Positions 34,661 to 42,473 of a DNA stretch of 64,000 nt are shown here, piece by piece. The translations under genes were made by a program, and so were the position numbers. Source of the stretch: Algoriphagus locisalis (lineage in GTDB: Bacteria; Bacteroidota; Bacteroidia; Cytophagales; Cyclobacteriaceae); contig NZ_FPBF01000006.1 in the NCBI RefSeq assembly GCF_900116615.1, positions 348,432 through 412,431 on the forward strand. The letters are read 5' to 3'. Below the pieces are notes generated by a model. The model made no database searches, was not told the DNA's origin, and saw only the letters and a program-made list of their open reading frames with translations. The stretch's first letter is position 1; each line of letters opens with the position of its first letter.

Positions 34661-35326
34661 ATGGATTATAATAACTGGTCAAAAGGAGTAAAAACCTTTC
34701 TTCTGCTTGTGACCTTAGTATCCTTTTTCTCGTGCACCGAAACGCTGGAGTCAGAGCAAGTGGCCTATTTCAATGATTTTTCCGATTTGGATTTGGCAGG
34801 CTTTGAGAATGGTAGGCTTGAGATCTTCGAAAATGATACCGTAGTAGGATATTACCACAATGAGGAGGTGGCACTTACTGTGTCAAGCTTGCCGGGTCAT
34901 AATTTGCTTAAAGTGACCATTGAGATATTGGTACATGATACATGGGATGGTAATACTTCAGATGGAGTAGGTGGTCCAGATCAGTGGTTTTTTGGAGTGG
35001 ATAGTGAAGAGATTTTCAGAACTACCTTTTCCAATACCCCTTGTGAATCCACGTATTGTCTCTATCAGTCTTTTCCTGATGTTTTTCCCAAAACAAACCG
35101 GCCTAAAACGGGTGCTATTCAGACTAACCTTCCTGGACTTTGCTTATTTGGCTCTGCTCCCAATTACACCTCTAGATATAGCATCTCTAAAATTATTGAG
35201 CATAGTAAGTCAAGCGCAAGAATTTATATGAATACAGAGTTGACGGCAGCGAATTCTCCCGACCCCAAGTGTGACGAGTCTTGGTCTCTTGCCAGCATAC
35301 AAGTAGAAGCCCTTACCTTGAATTGA
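34661..35326 (+). CDS. Hypothetical lipoprotein upstream of the Wzi gene
   Basis: 221 residues from the ATG at 34661; TTG codons lie just upstream. Lipobox LVSFFSC near residue 26 followed by a polar TETLESEQ. The mature part is beta-rich and acidic (AYFNDFSDLDLAGFENG, HDTWDGNTSDGVGGPDQWFF) with four cysteines, two close together in CESTYC. The pattern resembles a jelly-roll carbohydrate-binding or surface module, but I do not recognise the family. Only two bases separate its stop from the ATG of the Wzi-family gene, so the two are one operon, which suggests an outer-membrane role with that protein. Confidence 0.7.
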   Translation: MDYNNWSKGVKTFLLLVTLVSFFSCTETLESEQVAYFNDFSDLDLAGFENGRLEIFENDTVVGYYHNEEVALTVSSLPGHNLLKVTIEILVHDTWDGNTSDGVGGPDQWFFGVDSEEIFRTTFSNTPCESTYCLYQSFPDVFPKTNRPKTGAIQTNLPGLCLFGSAPNYTSRYSISKIIEHSKSSARIYMNTELTAANSPDPKCDESWSLASIQVEALTLN

Positions 35327-35328
35327 GC

Positions 35329-37035
35329 ATGATGAAGACAAGGAAATTTTTGAATAGCTGTTTTGGAGCGTCGTTGTTGGTCCTACTATTGAGTCATTAT
35401 TCATTAGCACAGACTGTTCCGGTGGGGACACCCGTGCTGGATGACTACCTGAGACGAGCTCAATTGCTCGGTGATGTAGATTCTGCCTCATCTTTTATGA
35501 TCAGGCCTCTTTATCCGGTTTCTGCTTTCGGCATGAAGTATGGTTTTGATCTGGATAGTTCTGTTGTTGATATGGATCAATCAACGGTCCATACGGTTTT
35601 TGGCAAGGATAAGCAGGGTAAGTTTTTGATGATGCCTGCGGTAGTGAAATTACAATATAATTCTACCTATGCTTTCGGGGTCAATGATGGTGCTTTTATT
35701 CCCAATCGTGGGCTACAGTCCATACTAAGCCCAGGAGCGTATTTGGAATATGGAGGACTAAGTGTGCAGTTCCAGCCGGAATTATTGATGGCTCAAAACC
35801 AGGATTACCTAGGTTTTCCAATTGAGCATGACCCTACCATTTTATTCTATTATGATTATATGAATCGGATAGACATGCCAGAGCGATTTGGTACTGGCTC
35901 ATATATTCAAGGGTATTTGGGACAATCCAGTATCAGGTATAATTTCAAGGAATATTCCATAGGAGTTTCATCAGAAAACTTATGGTGGGGACCAGGAAGA
36001 AGAAATTCACTTTTACTTGGAAATAATGCGCCAGGCTTTGTTCACCTTACAGCGAATACCCGTAAGCCAGTCAAAACAGTGATCGGTTCTTTTGAGGGGC
36101 AATTGATAGGAGGATTTTTGAAATCCTCAGGCTACCTTCCCCCTTGGCCAGATTTCAGAGTACAGGAAAATAATGTACTTGTCCCCAAACCTGCGGATAG
36201 TAAGCGCTTTTTATCAGGGTTAGTCCTGACTTATCAGCCTAAATGGGTGCCTGGATTATTTTTGGGGTATGGATCTACCAGCCAAATGTATCGAAGTGAT
36301 ATCTCAGGTTTGGGTGATATTATTCCGATTTTTAACGGGAGAAAAAAAGCTCAGAACATTGCAGATCCTATTCAGGAAAAAAGGCAACAGTTTAGTTCCG
36401 GCTATTTCAGATGGCTAAGTCCGGAAGGTCACTTTGAATTCTTTGGAGAATATGGCACCAGGGATAATGACCGCACACTAAGTGATTTCATGATCACACC
36501 AGAGTCTGGTAGAGCATTTACTTTTGGCTTCTCACACTTGATGAGTCTAAAAAAACCAGGCCATTATTTCCAGATAAGTTCTGAAATGACTCAGACTGGA
36601 CAAACTATCAGAGAGGATATTAGAGCCCTGCAAACTTGGTACATCCATGATCATGTGGTAGATGGTTATACGCACAATGGTCAAGTACTAGGAGTCGGTA
36701 ATGGCCCGGCTAGTAATGTGATCTTTGTGGAAATGGCTTGGGTCAATAAAATGAATAGAATTGGCTTCCAAATGGAGCGAATTGTCTATAACAATGACTT
36801 TTATTATTACCGGTTTGAAGCATCTAAGGACTGGAGAAACAAATATGTTGATCTGGTGCCTTCCCTTATTGGAGATTGGAAATTCGGAAATGTTTTGTTA
36901 AATGCCCGCCTGCAATACGTGAATACCTTGAATTATAAATGGTATCTGGAAAACGTTCCAGATCAGTATTTTGTGCCAGGCTATGACAGGAAGAACTTTG
37001 TGGGTCAGGTAGGATTTGCCTATATATTTCAATAG
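35329..37035 (+). CDS. Wzi-family outer-membrane capsule assembly protein
   Basis: 569 residues from the paired ATGs at 35329. Signal peptide of about 27 residues (LSHYSLAQ). The mature N-terminus PVGTPVLDDYLRRAQLLGDV and the pattern SVGVSSENLWWGPGRRNSLL-like segment (GVSSENLWWGPGRRNSLLLG) with following GFVHLTANTRKPV are typical of Bacteroidota Wzi/Cap-type proteins. E. coli Wzi is an 18-stranded outer-membrane lectin that anchors capsule. The remaining sequence is a run of aromatic-ended strands ending GQVGFAYIFQ, consistent with a barrel. It is translationally close to the upstream lipoprotein gene and 21 bases before the FKBP gene. Confidence 0.85.
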   Translation: MMKTRKFLNSCFGASLLVLLLSHYSLAQTVPVGTPVLDDYLRRAQLLGDVDSASSFMIRPLYPVSAFGMKYGFDLDSSVVDMDQSTVHTVFGKDKQGKFLMMPAVVKLQYNSTYAFGVNDGAFIPNRGLQSILSPGAYLEYGGLSVQFQPELLMAQNQDYLGFPIEHDPTILFYYDYMNRIDMPERFGTGSYIQGYLGQSSIRYNFKEYSIGVSSENLWWGPGRRNSLLLGNNAPGFVHLTANTRKPVKTVIGSFEGQLIGGFLKSSGYLPPWPDFRVQENNVLVPKPADSKRFLSGLVLTYQPKWVPGLFLGYGSTSQMYRSDISGLGDIIPIFNGRKKAQNIADPIQEKRQQFSSGYFRWLSPEGHFEFFGEYGTRDNDRTLSDFMITPESGRAFTFGFSHLMSLKKPGHYFQISSEMTQTGQTIREDIRALQTWYIHDHVVDGYTHNGQVLGVGNGPASNVIFVEMAWVNKMNRIGFQMERIVYNNDFYYYRFEASKDWRNKYVDLVPSLIGDWKFGNVLLNARLQYVNTLNYKWYLENVPDQYFVPGYDRKNFVGQVGFAYIFQ

Positions 37036-37056
37036 AAGTAAGAATTCAAAAGCAAT

Positions 37057-37572
37057 ATGAAAGTAGAAAAGAATAAAGTGGTAGCCGTATGCTATGATTT
37101 GAAAGTGGATGATGGCGAGACTGGGATGGTCCCTTACGAGTCTGTACCAGAGGATAAGCCTTTTTACTTCTTATTTAATGCGGGAGAGGTGTTTCCAAAA
37201 TTTGAGGATGCCTTGCTAGGGAAGTCGGCTGGAGACACGTTCACCGCAGATTTGGGCTTTGATGATGCCTATGGGGATTACATGGAAGAGAAAAGGACCA
37301 TTATTCCCAAAGCTAATTTTAAAGAGAAGGGAAAAGTCAATAAGAACCTTCTTCGTATTGGAAACGTGATTCCAATGCAAGACAATAACGGCGGACAGAT
37401 CAGAGGTGAGATTACCAAGATTGACTATAAAGGCGTGCATATGGATTTCAATCCGCCACTTGCTGGGTATGATTTATCTTTCGCGGGTAAAATCATCTCT
37501 GTAAGGGACGCACTTCCCGAGGAACTTGAGCATGGGCACGCACATGGCCCAGATGGTCACCATCATCACTAA
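37057..37572 (+). CDS. SlyD-like FKBP peptidyl-prolyl isomerase with histidine-rich tail
   Basis: 171 residues. The N-terminal FKBP core VVAVCYDLKVDDGETG with PFYFLFNAGEVFPKFEDALL matches SlyD-type enzymes, and the insert-in-flap domain covers about residues 70-125 (ANFKEKGKVNKNLLRIGNVI, QIRGEITKIDYKGVHMDFNP). The C-terminus HGHAHGPDGHHHH is a metal-binding tail. SlyD enzymes fold proline-limited proteins and can bind nickel through the tail. No signal peptide, so cytoplasmic. It is last in the lipoprotein-Wzi-FKBP run and followed directly by a terminator. Confidence 0.92.
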   Translation: MKVEKNKVVAVCYDLKVDDGETGMVPYESVPEDKPFYFLFNAGEVFPKFEDALLGKSAGDTFTADLGFDDAYGDYMEEKRTIIPKANFKEKGKVNKNLLRIGNVIPMQDNNGGQIRGEITKIDYKGVHMDFNPPLAGYDLSFAGKIISVRDALPEELEHGHAHGPDGHHHH

Positions 37573-37579
37573 GTTTATC

Positions 37580-37608
37580 AAATGCCCTGTTCCAAGAATA
37601 GGGCATTT
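37580..37608 (+). terminator. Intrinsic terminator after the FKBP gene
   Basis: AAATGCCCT (37580-37588) pairs with AGGGCATTT (37600-37608) across an eleven-base loop. Confidence 0.8.
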
Positions 37609-37667
37609 GTCGTATAGGGAGAATCATCCATCGAGGATATTTTTGAAGTAACGTTTGATCTTGATTT

Positions 37668-37742
37668 ATGACAAAGGAGGTTATTATCGATTTGATTAAA
37701 AAAGCTTCGTTGATTGGGTTCTTTATCGCGTTTATGGCTTGA
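37668..37742 (+). CDS. Possible 24-residue hydrophobic peptide
   Basis: ATG at 37668, TGA at 37740-37742, encoding MTKEVIIDLIKKASLIGFFI plus four residues (AFMA). An amphipathic start followed by a hydrophobic end would suit a small membrane peptide. It sits alone between the FKBP terminator and a second plus-strand terminator at 37817, so a short separate transcript may exist. There is a TATTTTTG -7-like word at 37638-37645. With so few codons it may equally be chance, or the transcript may be non-coding. Confidence 0.25.
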   Translation: MTKEVIIDLIKKASLIGFFIAFMA

Positions 37743-37816
37743 GTATTACCAAAAATCTGGAGTAAGTTTTTTCAATGGGCTGTTTGGACAACAGGGGTGA
37801 TTGATCCAGCAGATTA

Positions 37817-37843
37817 TGGCCTCCGCTAGGAGGTCATTTTTTT
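37817..37843 (+). terminator. Intrinsic terminator with long T-run
   Basis: TGGCCTCC pairs with GGAGGTCA around a GCTA loop, followed by eight T. It is oriented for a plus-strand transcript although no established plus-strand gene lies between it and the terminator at 37580. It may also serve the convergent minus-strand gene weakly. Confidence 0.65.
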
Positions 37844-38661
37844 TAGTTAGAAGCCAGAAGGCTTGCTTGTTCTTCAGCTAAAGCTTTCAGCCCCTCGATT
37901 CGTTCGGAATTATAAAGCTGCAGCGCTTTATGCAACTGTGCAGAAGCCTTGTCAAAGCTTTGCTCATTGAAGTGGGAGATCGCATCATTGTAATATTGCA
38001 ACCCTGCCAATTGCGTTAGGTTGACTTTTCTGAAAATAGCATTGTCCGAGAGATCTATTTTCGGTGCTCCCAGCCGCTGGTTAAGTGACTTTAATGCCAC
38101 AGATTCATCTGCTTTGTACCCTTCCAAATAGCTTACAACTTCAGAGGCAGCTGTGATCATCCCTCCAATCGGCAGGGTGCTTTCCAAGATGATTTCGTTT
38201 CCTTCATGATTAACCACGATAAAAACATGATAGTCTGTTTCTACCACTTTATAATGAAAGCCATAGCGGTCTAATAGAAGCGCCAAGGCAGCGGATGCGC
38301 TGACGCAATCGTATTTTCCGACTATCATCATATCATTAAATGTGGAGTGTTGCTCGTAGGTTTTGAACAGCTGCTGATGGGATTTTTCGAAGATATTGCG
38401 AAGAACATTCAGATGCGTCCCTTTTTTCTTGAATTTCTTATCCAGTATAGCTACCAGGTCATCCCATTTGTCATCAGACAGGGAACCCTCGGCTTCTACA
38501 GCCCTAAAAAGTAAGTACGGGTTTTGTTGACCGGCTTCCCAAAGTTCTTTTTCCGAACTACTATCAAAGTTTAATCCCTCGGATATTCCAATAGCCTCCT
38601 GCGCCAAGGCAAGGAAGCCAAGTGCTGAGATTAGAATATACGTGAGGAAGACTTTTTTCAC
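37843..38661 (-). CDS. Secreted transglutaminase-like (papain-fold) protein with helical repeat tail
   Basis: 272 residues from a GTG at 38661, chosen because it begins a proper signal peptide (MKKVFLTYILISALGFLALA then Q). A longer frame to a TTG at 38715 adds 18 basic residues. The centre has a Cys-His pair in the right setting: KYDCVSASAALALLLDRYGF, then HYKVVETDYHVFIVVNHEGN and ILESTLP, matching the Cys, His and acidic positions of transglutaminase-like domains. The C-terminal 60 residues (YYNDAISHFNEQSFDKASAQ) look like a tetratricopeptide pair. The likely location is the periplasm; the substrate is unknown. Confidence 0.7.
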   Translation of the reverse strand: MKKVFLTYILISALGFLALAQEAIGISEGLNFDSSSEKELWEAGQQNPYLLFRAVEAEGSLSDDKWDDLVAILDKKFKKKGTHLNVLRNIFEKSHQQLFKTYEQHSTFNDMMIVGKYDCVSASAALALLLDRYGFHYKVVETDYHVFIVVNHEGNEIILESTLPIGGMITAASEVVSYLEGYKADESVALKSLNQRLGAPKIDLSDNAIFRKVNLTQLAGLQYYNDAISHFNEQSFDKASAQLHKALQLYNSERIEGLKALAEEQASLLASN

Positions 38662-38674
38662 CTTGAATGAAGCT

Positions 38675-38727
38675 AATGTTACCTTATAACGACGAATGTT
38701 ACGTAAAGTTAACAATTTGGTAACATT
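38675..38727. promoter_or_regulatory. AATGTTACC half-sites upstream of the transglutaminase-like gene
   Basis: AATGTTACC at 38675-38683, AATGTTACG at 38695-38703 and the inverted form GGTAACATT at 38719-38727. Three related half-sites within 53 bases, directly upstream of the GTG start at 38661, look like an operator array. Confidence 0.4.
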
Positions 38728-38907
38728 AAAACATGTAGTAATCCAAAACTTAACATTGGGGAAATATTATCGATTGATTTTCTCCATCAGCTGCCGAAAT
38801 GAAGCAGTACTTTTGAAGGTTACGGCTAGAATTCTTGATGGAAGTAGCAGGGTTGACTTAGGTTAGCATTGATAGGGTGCGATACTGGACCTATACTAGA
38901 CTCAGGC

Positions 38908-39381
38908 CTATTCGTGATGATAAGGCTCATTTCTAAGGATTGTAAATCCTCGGTAAAGCTGTTCGATAAAAAATGGACGGATCATCTGATGCGAAAAAGT
39001 CATCTTTGAAATGGATAATTTTCCGTTGGCACGGGCATAAACTGCGTCTGAAAAACCATAAGGCCCTCCTATTACAAAGATCAATTGCTTCAATCCCGCA
39101 TTCATCTTCTTTTGAATAAATTGAGAAAAATCCATTGAGCTATAACTTTTACCCCGTTCATCAAGCAAAATCAAGTCGTCAGCAGGGATGATTTTTTTCA
39201 AAATCAGTTCACCCTCTTTTTCTTTCTGCAACACTTCAGAAAGCGACTTAGTGTTCTTTAGGTCTGGGATGACTTCAAATTCAAACTTGATGTAAAAATT
39301 AAGGCGCTTGTTGTACTCTTCTATCAGAGAATTAATTGCTGAATGATCCGTCTTACCTATCGCTATCAGTTTGATTTGCAT
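38908..39381 (-). CDS. rlmH: 23S rRNA (pseudouridine-1915-N3)-methyltransferase
   Basis: 157 residues from the ATG at 39381, the usual RlmH length; a longer frame to 39432 is not needed. It starts MQIKLIAIGKTDHSAINSLI and shows the SPOUT-class features: LILLDERGKSYSSMDFSQFI, FVIGGPYGFSDAVYARANGK with the SAM-binding Gly-Gly-Pro-Tyr-Gly, and LSISKMTFSHQMIRPFFIEQ ending NEPYHHE. RlmH methylates pseudouridine 1915 in helix 69 of 23S rRNA on 70S ribosomes. Single gene, divergent from the fasciclin gene. Confidence 0.95.
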   Translation of the reverse strand: MQIKLIAIGKTDHSAINSLIEEYNKRLNFYIKFEFEVIPDLKNTKSLSEVLQKEKEGELILKKIIPADDLILLDERGKSYSSMDFSQFIQKKMNAGLKQLIFVIGGPYGFSDAVYARANGKLSISKMTFSHQMIRPFFIEQLYRGFTILRNEPYHHE

Positions 39382-39561
39382 TACCAAATATCTAAAATTT
39401 CTAACTATTATCTCAACTAAAAAAGTTGGCAAATGCCTCCTCTTAGTACTAATAGCCAGTTTTATATTTTTTTTATAGCTGTGATTATAAATCTGAAAAA
39501 CAATTACTTAGCCTCTTTGTTGTAAGTGTATAAACACACTAAACACAAAAATTTAACACCA

Positions 39562-40068
39562 ATGAAAAAATTAGGAACAGTAATGATGCTGATGATGCTC
39601 GTAGTTGCATCATCCTTTACATCAAAAACAAATGCAGTCCATGAGACTAAAATTGAAGCGGATATTGTTGATTTGGCGATTTCCCAGGACTTCTTATCTA
39701 CATTAGTTGCCGCAGTCAAAGCTGGCGATTTAGTAGATGTTTTGAAAGGAGATGGTCCATTTACAGTTTTTGCACCGACAAATGATGCTTTTGCAAAACT
39801 TCCAGCAGGGACGGTTGAAAACTTGCTAAAGCCGGAGAATAAGGCTCAATTAGTAAAAATCCTTACGTATCATGTGGTACCAGGTAAAGTTATGTCGAAA
39901 GACCTATCAAACGGACAGATGGCAAAAACAGTACAAGGAAGTTCTGTGAAAGTAACCATCATGGATGGAAAAGTAATGATCGATAAAGCCAATGTGACTG
40001 AGGCTGATATAGAAGCTGACAATGGCGTGGTTCACGTGATTGATTCAGTTATTATGCCTTCAATGTAA
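39562..40068 (+). CDS. Secreted fasciclin-domain protein
   Basis: 168 residues from the ATG at 39562; the frame extends 12 codons upstream without reason. A signal peptide or membrane anchor covers residues 1-22 ([14 protein letters not shown]). One FAS1 domain is complete: [40 protein letters not shown] (the FAS1 H1 motif), [10 protein letters not shown] and [17 protein letters not shown] (H2). FAS1 proteins mediate adhesion or bind small hydrophobic ligands at the cell surface. Single gene with its own terminator. Confidence 0.93.
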   Translation: MKKLGTVMMLMMLVVASSFTSKTNAVHETKIEADIVDLAISQDFLSTLVAAVKAGDLVDVLKGDGPFTVFAPTNDAFAKLPAGTVENLLKPENKAQLVKILTYHVVPGKVMSKDLSNGQMAKTVQGSSVKVTIMDGKVMIDKANVTEADIEADNGVVHVIDSVIMPSM

Positions 40069-40091
40069 TTGCGATTTTGCTCTTAAACCTT

Positions 40092-40121
40092 AAAAGCCTG
40101 TCCAATTGGATGGGCTTTTTT
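40092..40121 (+). terminator. Intrinsic terminator of the fasciclin gene
   Basis: AAAAGCC...GGCTTTT stem with an inner TCC/GGA around AATT, followed by T residues. Confidence 0.8.
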
Positions 40122-40257
40122 GTGGAATACGGACTCTAAGGAATATATACTCTCGTGTTAGTAACCAGGTCTTATTAAAGTCACCTCGAATTAGCTCGGA
40201 ATGCAACCTCATGTATCACTCCGCTATTTTTCTTCGTCAAGGTAGAAATCCACAACT

Positions 40258-40683
40258 ATGAAAAAGCTACTAGCTCTTCTTGTGATCTTTATTTCCTGCT
40301 TTCAACTTTTGTCCTGTGTGGAAAATGATGATCTCCCACTAGCTGATTCAAAGGTGTTGATAGATTCAGATGCCTATCTTTCAGCTTCCGCTGATGGGGT
40401 TGTGATTAATTCATTAGATATCAAAGGTGACCTTTTGATCGTAAATTTTAGCGCAAGTGGATGTAATGGGGAAAGCTGGGAGGTGAAATTAATTGACTCT
40501 GGAGCATTAATGTATTCTAATCCCCCTCAACGAAAATTGATTTTGTCCCTTAAAAATGAAGAAGTCTGTGCAGCTTATATAACCAAAGAACTGGTTTTTG
40601 ATATTTCGGAACTGAAGGTACAAGGGGGTAGGGTTTGGCTTAATGTCACTAATTCTGATCAAGTAATCCTCTATACCTTTTGA
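40258..40683 (+). CDS. Small hypothetical lipoprotein
   Basis: 141 residues. Signal peptide with lipobox FQLLSC near residue 20, followed by acidic VENDD, which fits surface or outer-membrane lipoprotein sorting in Bacteroidota. The mature part is beta-rich and has a pair of cysteines (SGCNGESWEVKLI and EVCAAYI) that may form a disulfide. The family is not recognised. Monocistronic, with an intrinsic terminator ten bases after its stop that also lies before the convergent YcxB-like gene. Confidence 0.65.
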   Translation: MKKLLALLVIFISCFQLLSCVENDDLPLADSKVLIDSDAYLSASADGVVINSLDIKGDLLIVNFSASGCNGESWEVKLIDSGALMYSNPPQRKLILSLKNEEVCAAYITKELVFDISELKVQGGRVWLNVTNSDQVILYTF

Positions 40684-40693
40684 ACAGAAACGG

Positions 40694-40722
40694 AAAAAGC
40701 CTCCCAATTTGAGAGGCTTTTT
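40694..40722. terminator. Bidirectional intrinsic terminator
   Basis: AAAAAGCCTC (40694-40703) pairs with GAGGCTTTTT (40713-40722). A- and T-runs on both sides let it serve both convergent genes. Confidence 0.8.
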
Positions 40723-40740
40723 CTATAGATTGGGTAAGAC

Positions 40741-41217
40741 TTATTTAATTAGCTCCTTGCGCTTCAGGATAGTTTCCATAAATTTTCGCTCATTCTCAGA
40801 GTTGAAAATTCGGAATGGAAGATGGATAAACTGAGCCTTGGACATGTAGAGTACATAGGCGTCTTTTCTCACTTCTGCATTTTTAATCATGTTCCACTGT
40901 ACAGGCATACCTTGTTTCGTATTGATTTTCATCAGAATTTGACGGCTGTCGATCTCATAGGCCATTTTATCAAAAATCACTTTGTTTTGCTCCATCTGCG
41001 TCACTCCGGTAAACTGAATCGCCCAGAATAGTACATAAAGGCCATATGCGATCAATGCGCCAATGATCCACCAAATCGATGGTATCCAGAAATATCCGCA
41101 CATGATTACTAGTGCTATTGGAATAACCCACCATTGCTCCTTCAATACATTGACCAAAGCCATTTTGATGTAGGTGCCAGTTGGGAGTTGATATTTTTTT
41201 GTTTTTACGATCATCAC
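40741..41217 (-). CDS. YcxB-like two-helix membrane protein
   Basis: 158 residues. Two adjacent membrane helices (about 28-50 and 50-72, VIPIALVIMCGYFWIPSIWW) are followed by a cytoplasmic PH-like domain: VIFDKMAYEIDSRQILMKIN, WNMIKNAEVRKDAYVLYMSK, FIHLPFRIFNSENERKFMET. This layout and the HLP-R-F motif match YcxB-like proteins, whose role is unknown. Convergent with the small lipoprotein gene and divergent from the 75-residue membrane protein gene. Confidence 0.65.
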   Translation of the reverse strand: MMIVKTKKYQLPTGTYIKMALVNVLKEQWWVIPIALVIMCGYFWIPSIWWIIGALIAYGLYVLFWAIQFTGVTQMEQNKVIFDKMAYEIDSRQILMKINTKQGMPVQWNMIKNAEVRKDAYVLYMSKAQFIHLPFRIFNSENERKFMETILKRKELIK

Positions 41218-41363
41218 TTTTCTTTTTCAGAGCGCAAATATCCACCTATCCAAGGGAATTAGCAAGTGAGATTAAATCATAAAAAACTTCTTTCTCACAA
41301 ACAATTCGGCATTAGCTTTGATTTAATTCTTCTATTCAATTATCTTATCTCAAACTTTTGGCG

Positions 41364-41591
41364 ATGAGTAGTCTTGTAATCGATTTGGTTCTTTTTGGTT
41401 TGGCGTATGTCATCTTGATATACCTGATGGCCACTATGACTAAAAATTCCATAAAAAAGAAGGGCAGCGGGGAAGATGATGGAGATGGAGGGATAGAGGA
41501 CTTTACGCCGCCAAAAATAGATTTGCCTCCTGGAGTACAGTGGCCAAGTGATTCCCCTAAATCAAGGCGTCCCGAACCTGTCGAATATTAA
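41364..41591 (+). CDS. Small single-pass membrane protein
   Basis: 75 residues from the ATG at 41364 (TTG two codons upstream possible). One membrane helix at residues 4-24 (IDLVLFGLAYVILIYLMAT) is followed by a charged, Gly/Pro-rich tail (GSGEDDGDGGIEDFTPPKID and LPPGVQWPSD). No named family is recognised. Its stop overlaps by four bases the stop of the convergent Fur-family gene. The acidic proline-rich tail may be a docking segment. Confidence 0.6.
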   Translation: MSSLVIDLVLFGLAYVILIYLMATMTKNSIKKKGSGEDDGDGGIEDFTPPKIDLPPGVQWPSDSPKSRRPEPVEY

Positions 41592-42001
41592 TGACATTTG
41601 ACGCAAACGCCCTGCACCAAAAGATTCATTTCTTTCTTTTTAAAGCCTTTGGGTAGTTTGATGTTTGGAAGGGTGATTGATTCCAAACAGGTAGTTTCCC
41701 CACAGATTTCGCATTTGAAATGGACGTGCTCGTGATTGTGCACCTCTTCTTCATGTGAGCATAGCGCATACTTTGTAGCTCCGCTATCGTCCAAAACTTT
41801 ATGCACTACATCTTTATCCACAAAAGTTTTTAGCGTTCGGTAAATCGTAACCCGGTCAAATTGGCTGTCCAAGGAATCCTCTAAGTCAGAATGAGCTAGT
41901 GCGACTTGCTTATCCAGAAATTCACGGATAATTTCTTGACGACAGTCTGTAATCCGCAGCTTATGACTTTGAAGTATTGAAAGTGGTGATGACATATTCA
42001 T
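41588..42001 (-). CDS. Fur-family metal-responsive transcription regulator
   Basis: 137 residues. The N-terminal winged helix has the family recognition region AHSDLEDSLDSQFDRVTIYR followed by TLKTF. The dimer and metal part shows HNHEHVHFKCEICGETTCLE and, at the end, VCVKCH, giving the two CxxC structural zinc sites plus the His cluster of Fur/Zur/PerR proteins. Several sequence features (short length, His-rich HNHEHVHF) resemble Zur-like or PerR-like members of Bacteroidota, but the sensed metal cannot be decided. Upstream lies a 470-base repeat-rich intergenic region. Confidence 0.9.
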   Translation of the reverse strand: MNMSSPLSILQSHKLRITDCRQEIIREFLDKQVALAHSDLEDSLDSQFDRVTIYRTLKTFVDKDVVHKVLDDSGATKYALCSHEEEVHNHEHVHFKCEICGETTCLESITLPNIKLPKGFKKKEMNLLVQGVCVKCH

Positions 42002-42043
42002 GTGTTTGAAACAAAACTAATCAAAAATTGATTTCAAGTGGTG

Positions 42044-42394
42044 AATATCCCGCAAAGGCACTAAAGAGCAAAGTTTTTTGGAAAAAGAGCCAAATCGGTA
42101 ATTATTGGGAAACAAATTTCAATTTTTCGGAGGAGCTGAAAGCTAATCCTTTGTGGTATAGACTTATATGATTTTTTAATATGTATATCCGCTTTTCTAC
42201 CAGTAAGAAGGTAATAGCAGAATAGGATATTTTAAACTTAAGAATTGAGGCCACTTCAGCCTGTCCCGCCAATGCGGGAGTCTTCGGTCATCGGTCTTCC
42301 GGCCGGTTGAGCAGAGAAATATTGGTTACTGGCATCATTTCGTATATCCATATTTTTTAATAAAATAATTGCACCTCTGCGCCTTTGCGGGATA
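42044..42394. repeat. Inverted pair TATCCCGCAAAGGC[A/G]C enclosing repeat copy B
   Basis: TATCCCGCAAAGGCAC at 42044-42059 and the complement of TATCCCGCAAAGGCGC at 42379-42394 form 16-base inverted repeats with one mismatch, 319 bases apart. Both continue into CGCAAAG-like words. Copy B of the dispersed repeat lies wholly between them, suggesting insertion of one repeat element into another. Confidence 0.5.
42181..42353 (-). repeat. Dispersed intergenic repeat, copy B
   Basis: Reverse-complement counterpart of 20965-21137; by eye about 80-85 percent identical over 170 bases with conserved ends and central hairpins. Confidence 0.85.
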
Positions 42395-42424
42395 ATGGAT
42401 TTGTGAGAGACCTTTAAAAACAAA

Positions 42425-42452
42425 AAATGGGCACCAAAACTGGCACCCATTT
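42425..42452 (-). terminator. Intrinsic terminator of the metalloprotease gene
   Basis: AAATGGG pairs with CCCATTT, with an inner CC/GG pair beyond a two-base mismatch; the plus-strand A-run on the left gives a U-tract on the minus strand. Confidence 0.7.
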
Positions 42453-42473
42453 GAACTTTGTGTTTTCAATCTC

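Larger units (their letters stand above)
42002..42473. other. Repeat-rich intergenic region
   Basis: About 470 bases without a gene. It contains a 16-base inverted pair at 42044-42059 and 42379-42394, dispersed repeat copy B nested between them (42181-42353), and a terminator at 42425-42452 for the metalloprotease gene. A minus-strand frame across 42256-42450 is read through these repeats and is not a gene. Confidence 0.65.

Noticed and set aside
37717..37742. Longer coding frame beyond the 24-codon ORF
   Set aside because: TGA at 37740 closes the frame and no continuation in another frame looks protein-like.
42256..42450. Minus-strand 64-codon frame
   Set aside because: It lies inside repeat copy B and the metalloprotease terminator; the similarity to the frame at 21088 reflects the DNA repeat, not a protein.
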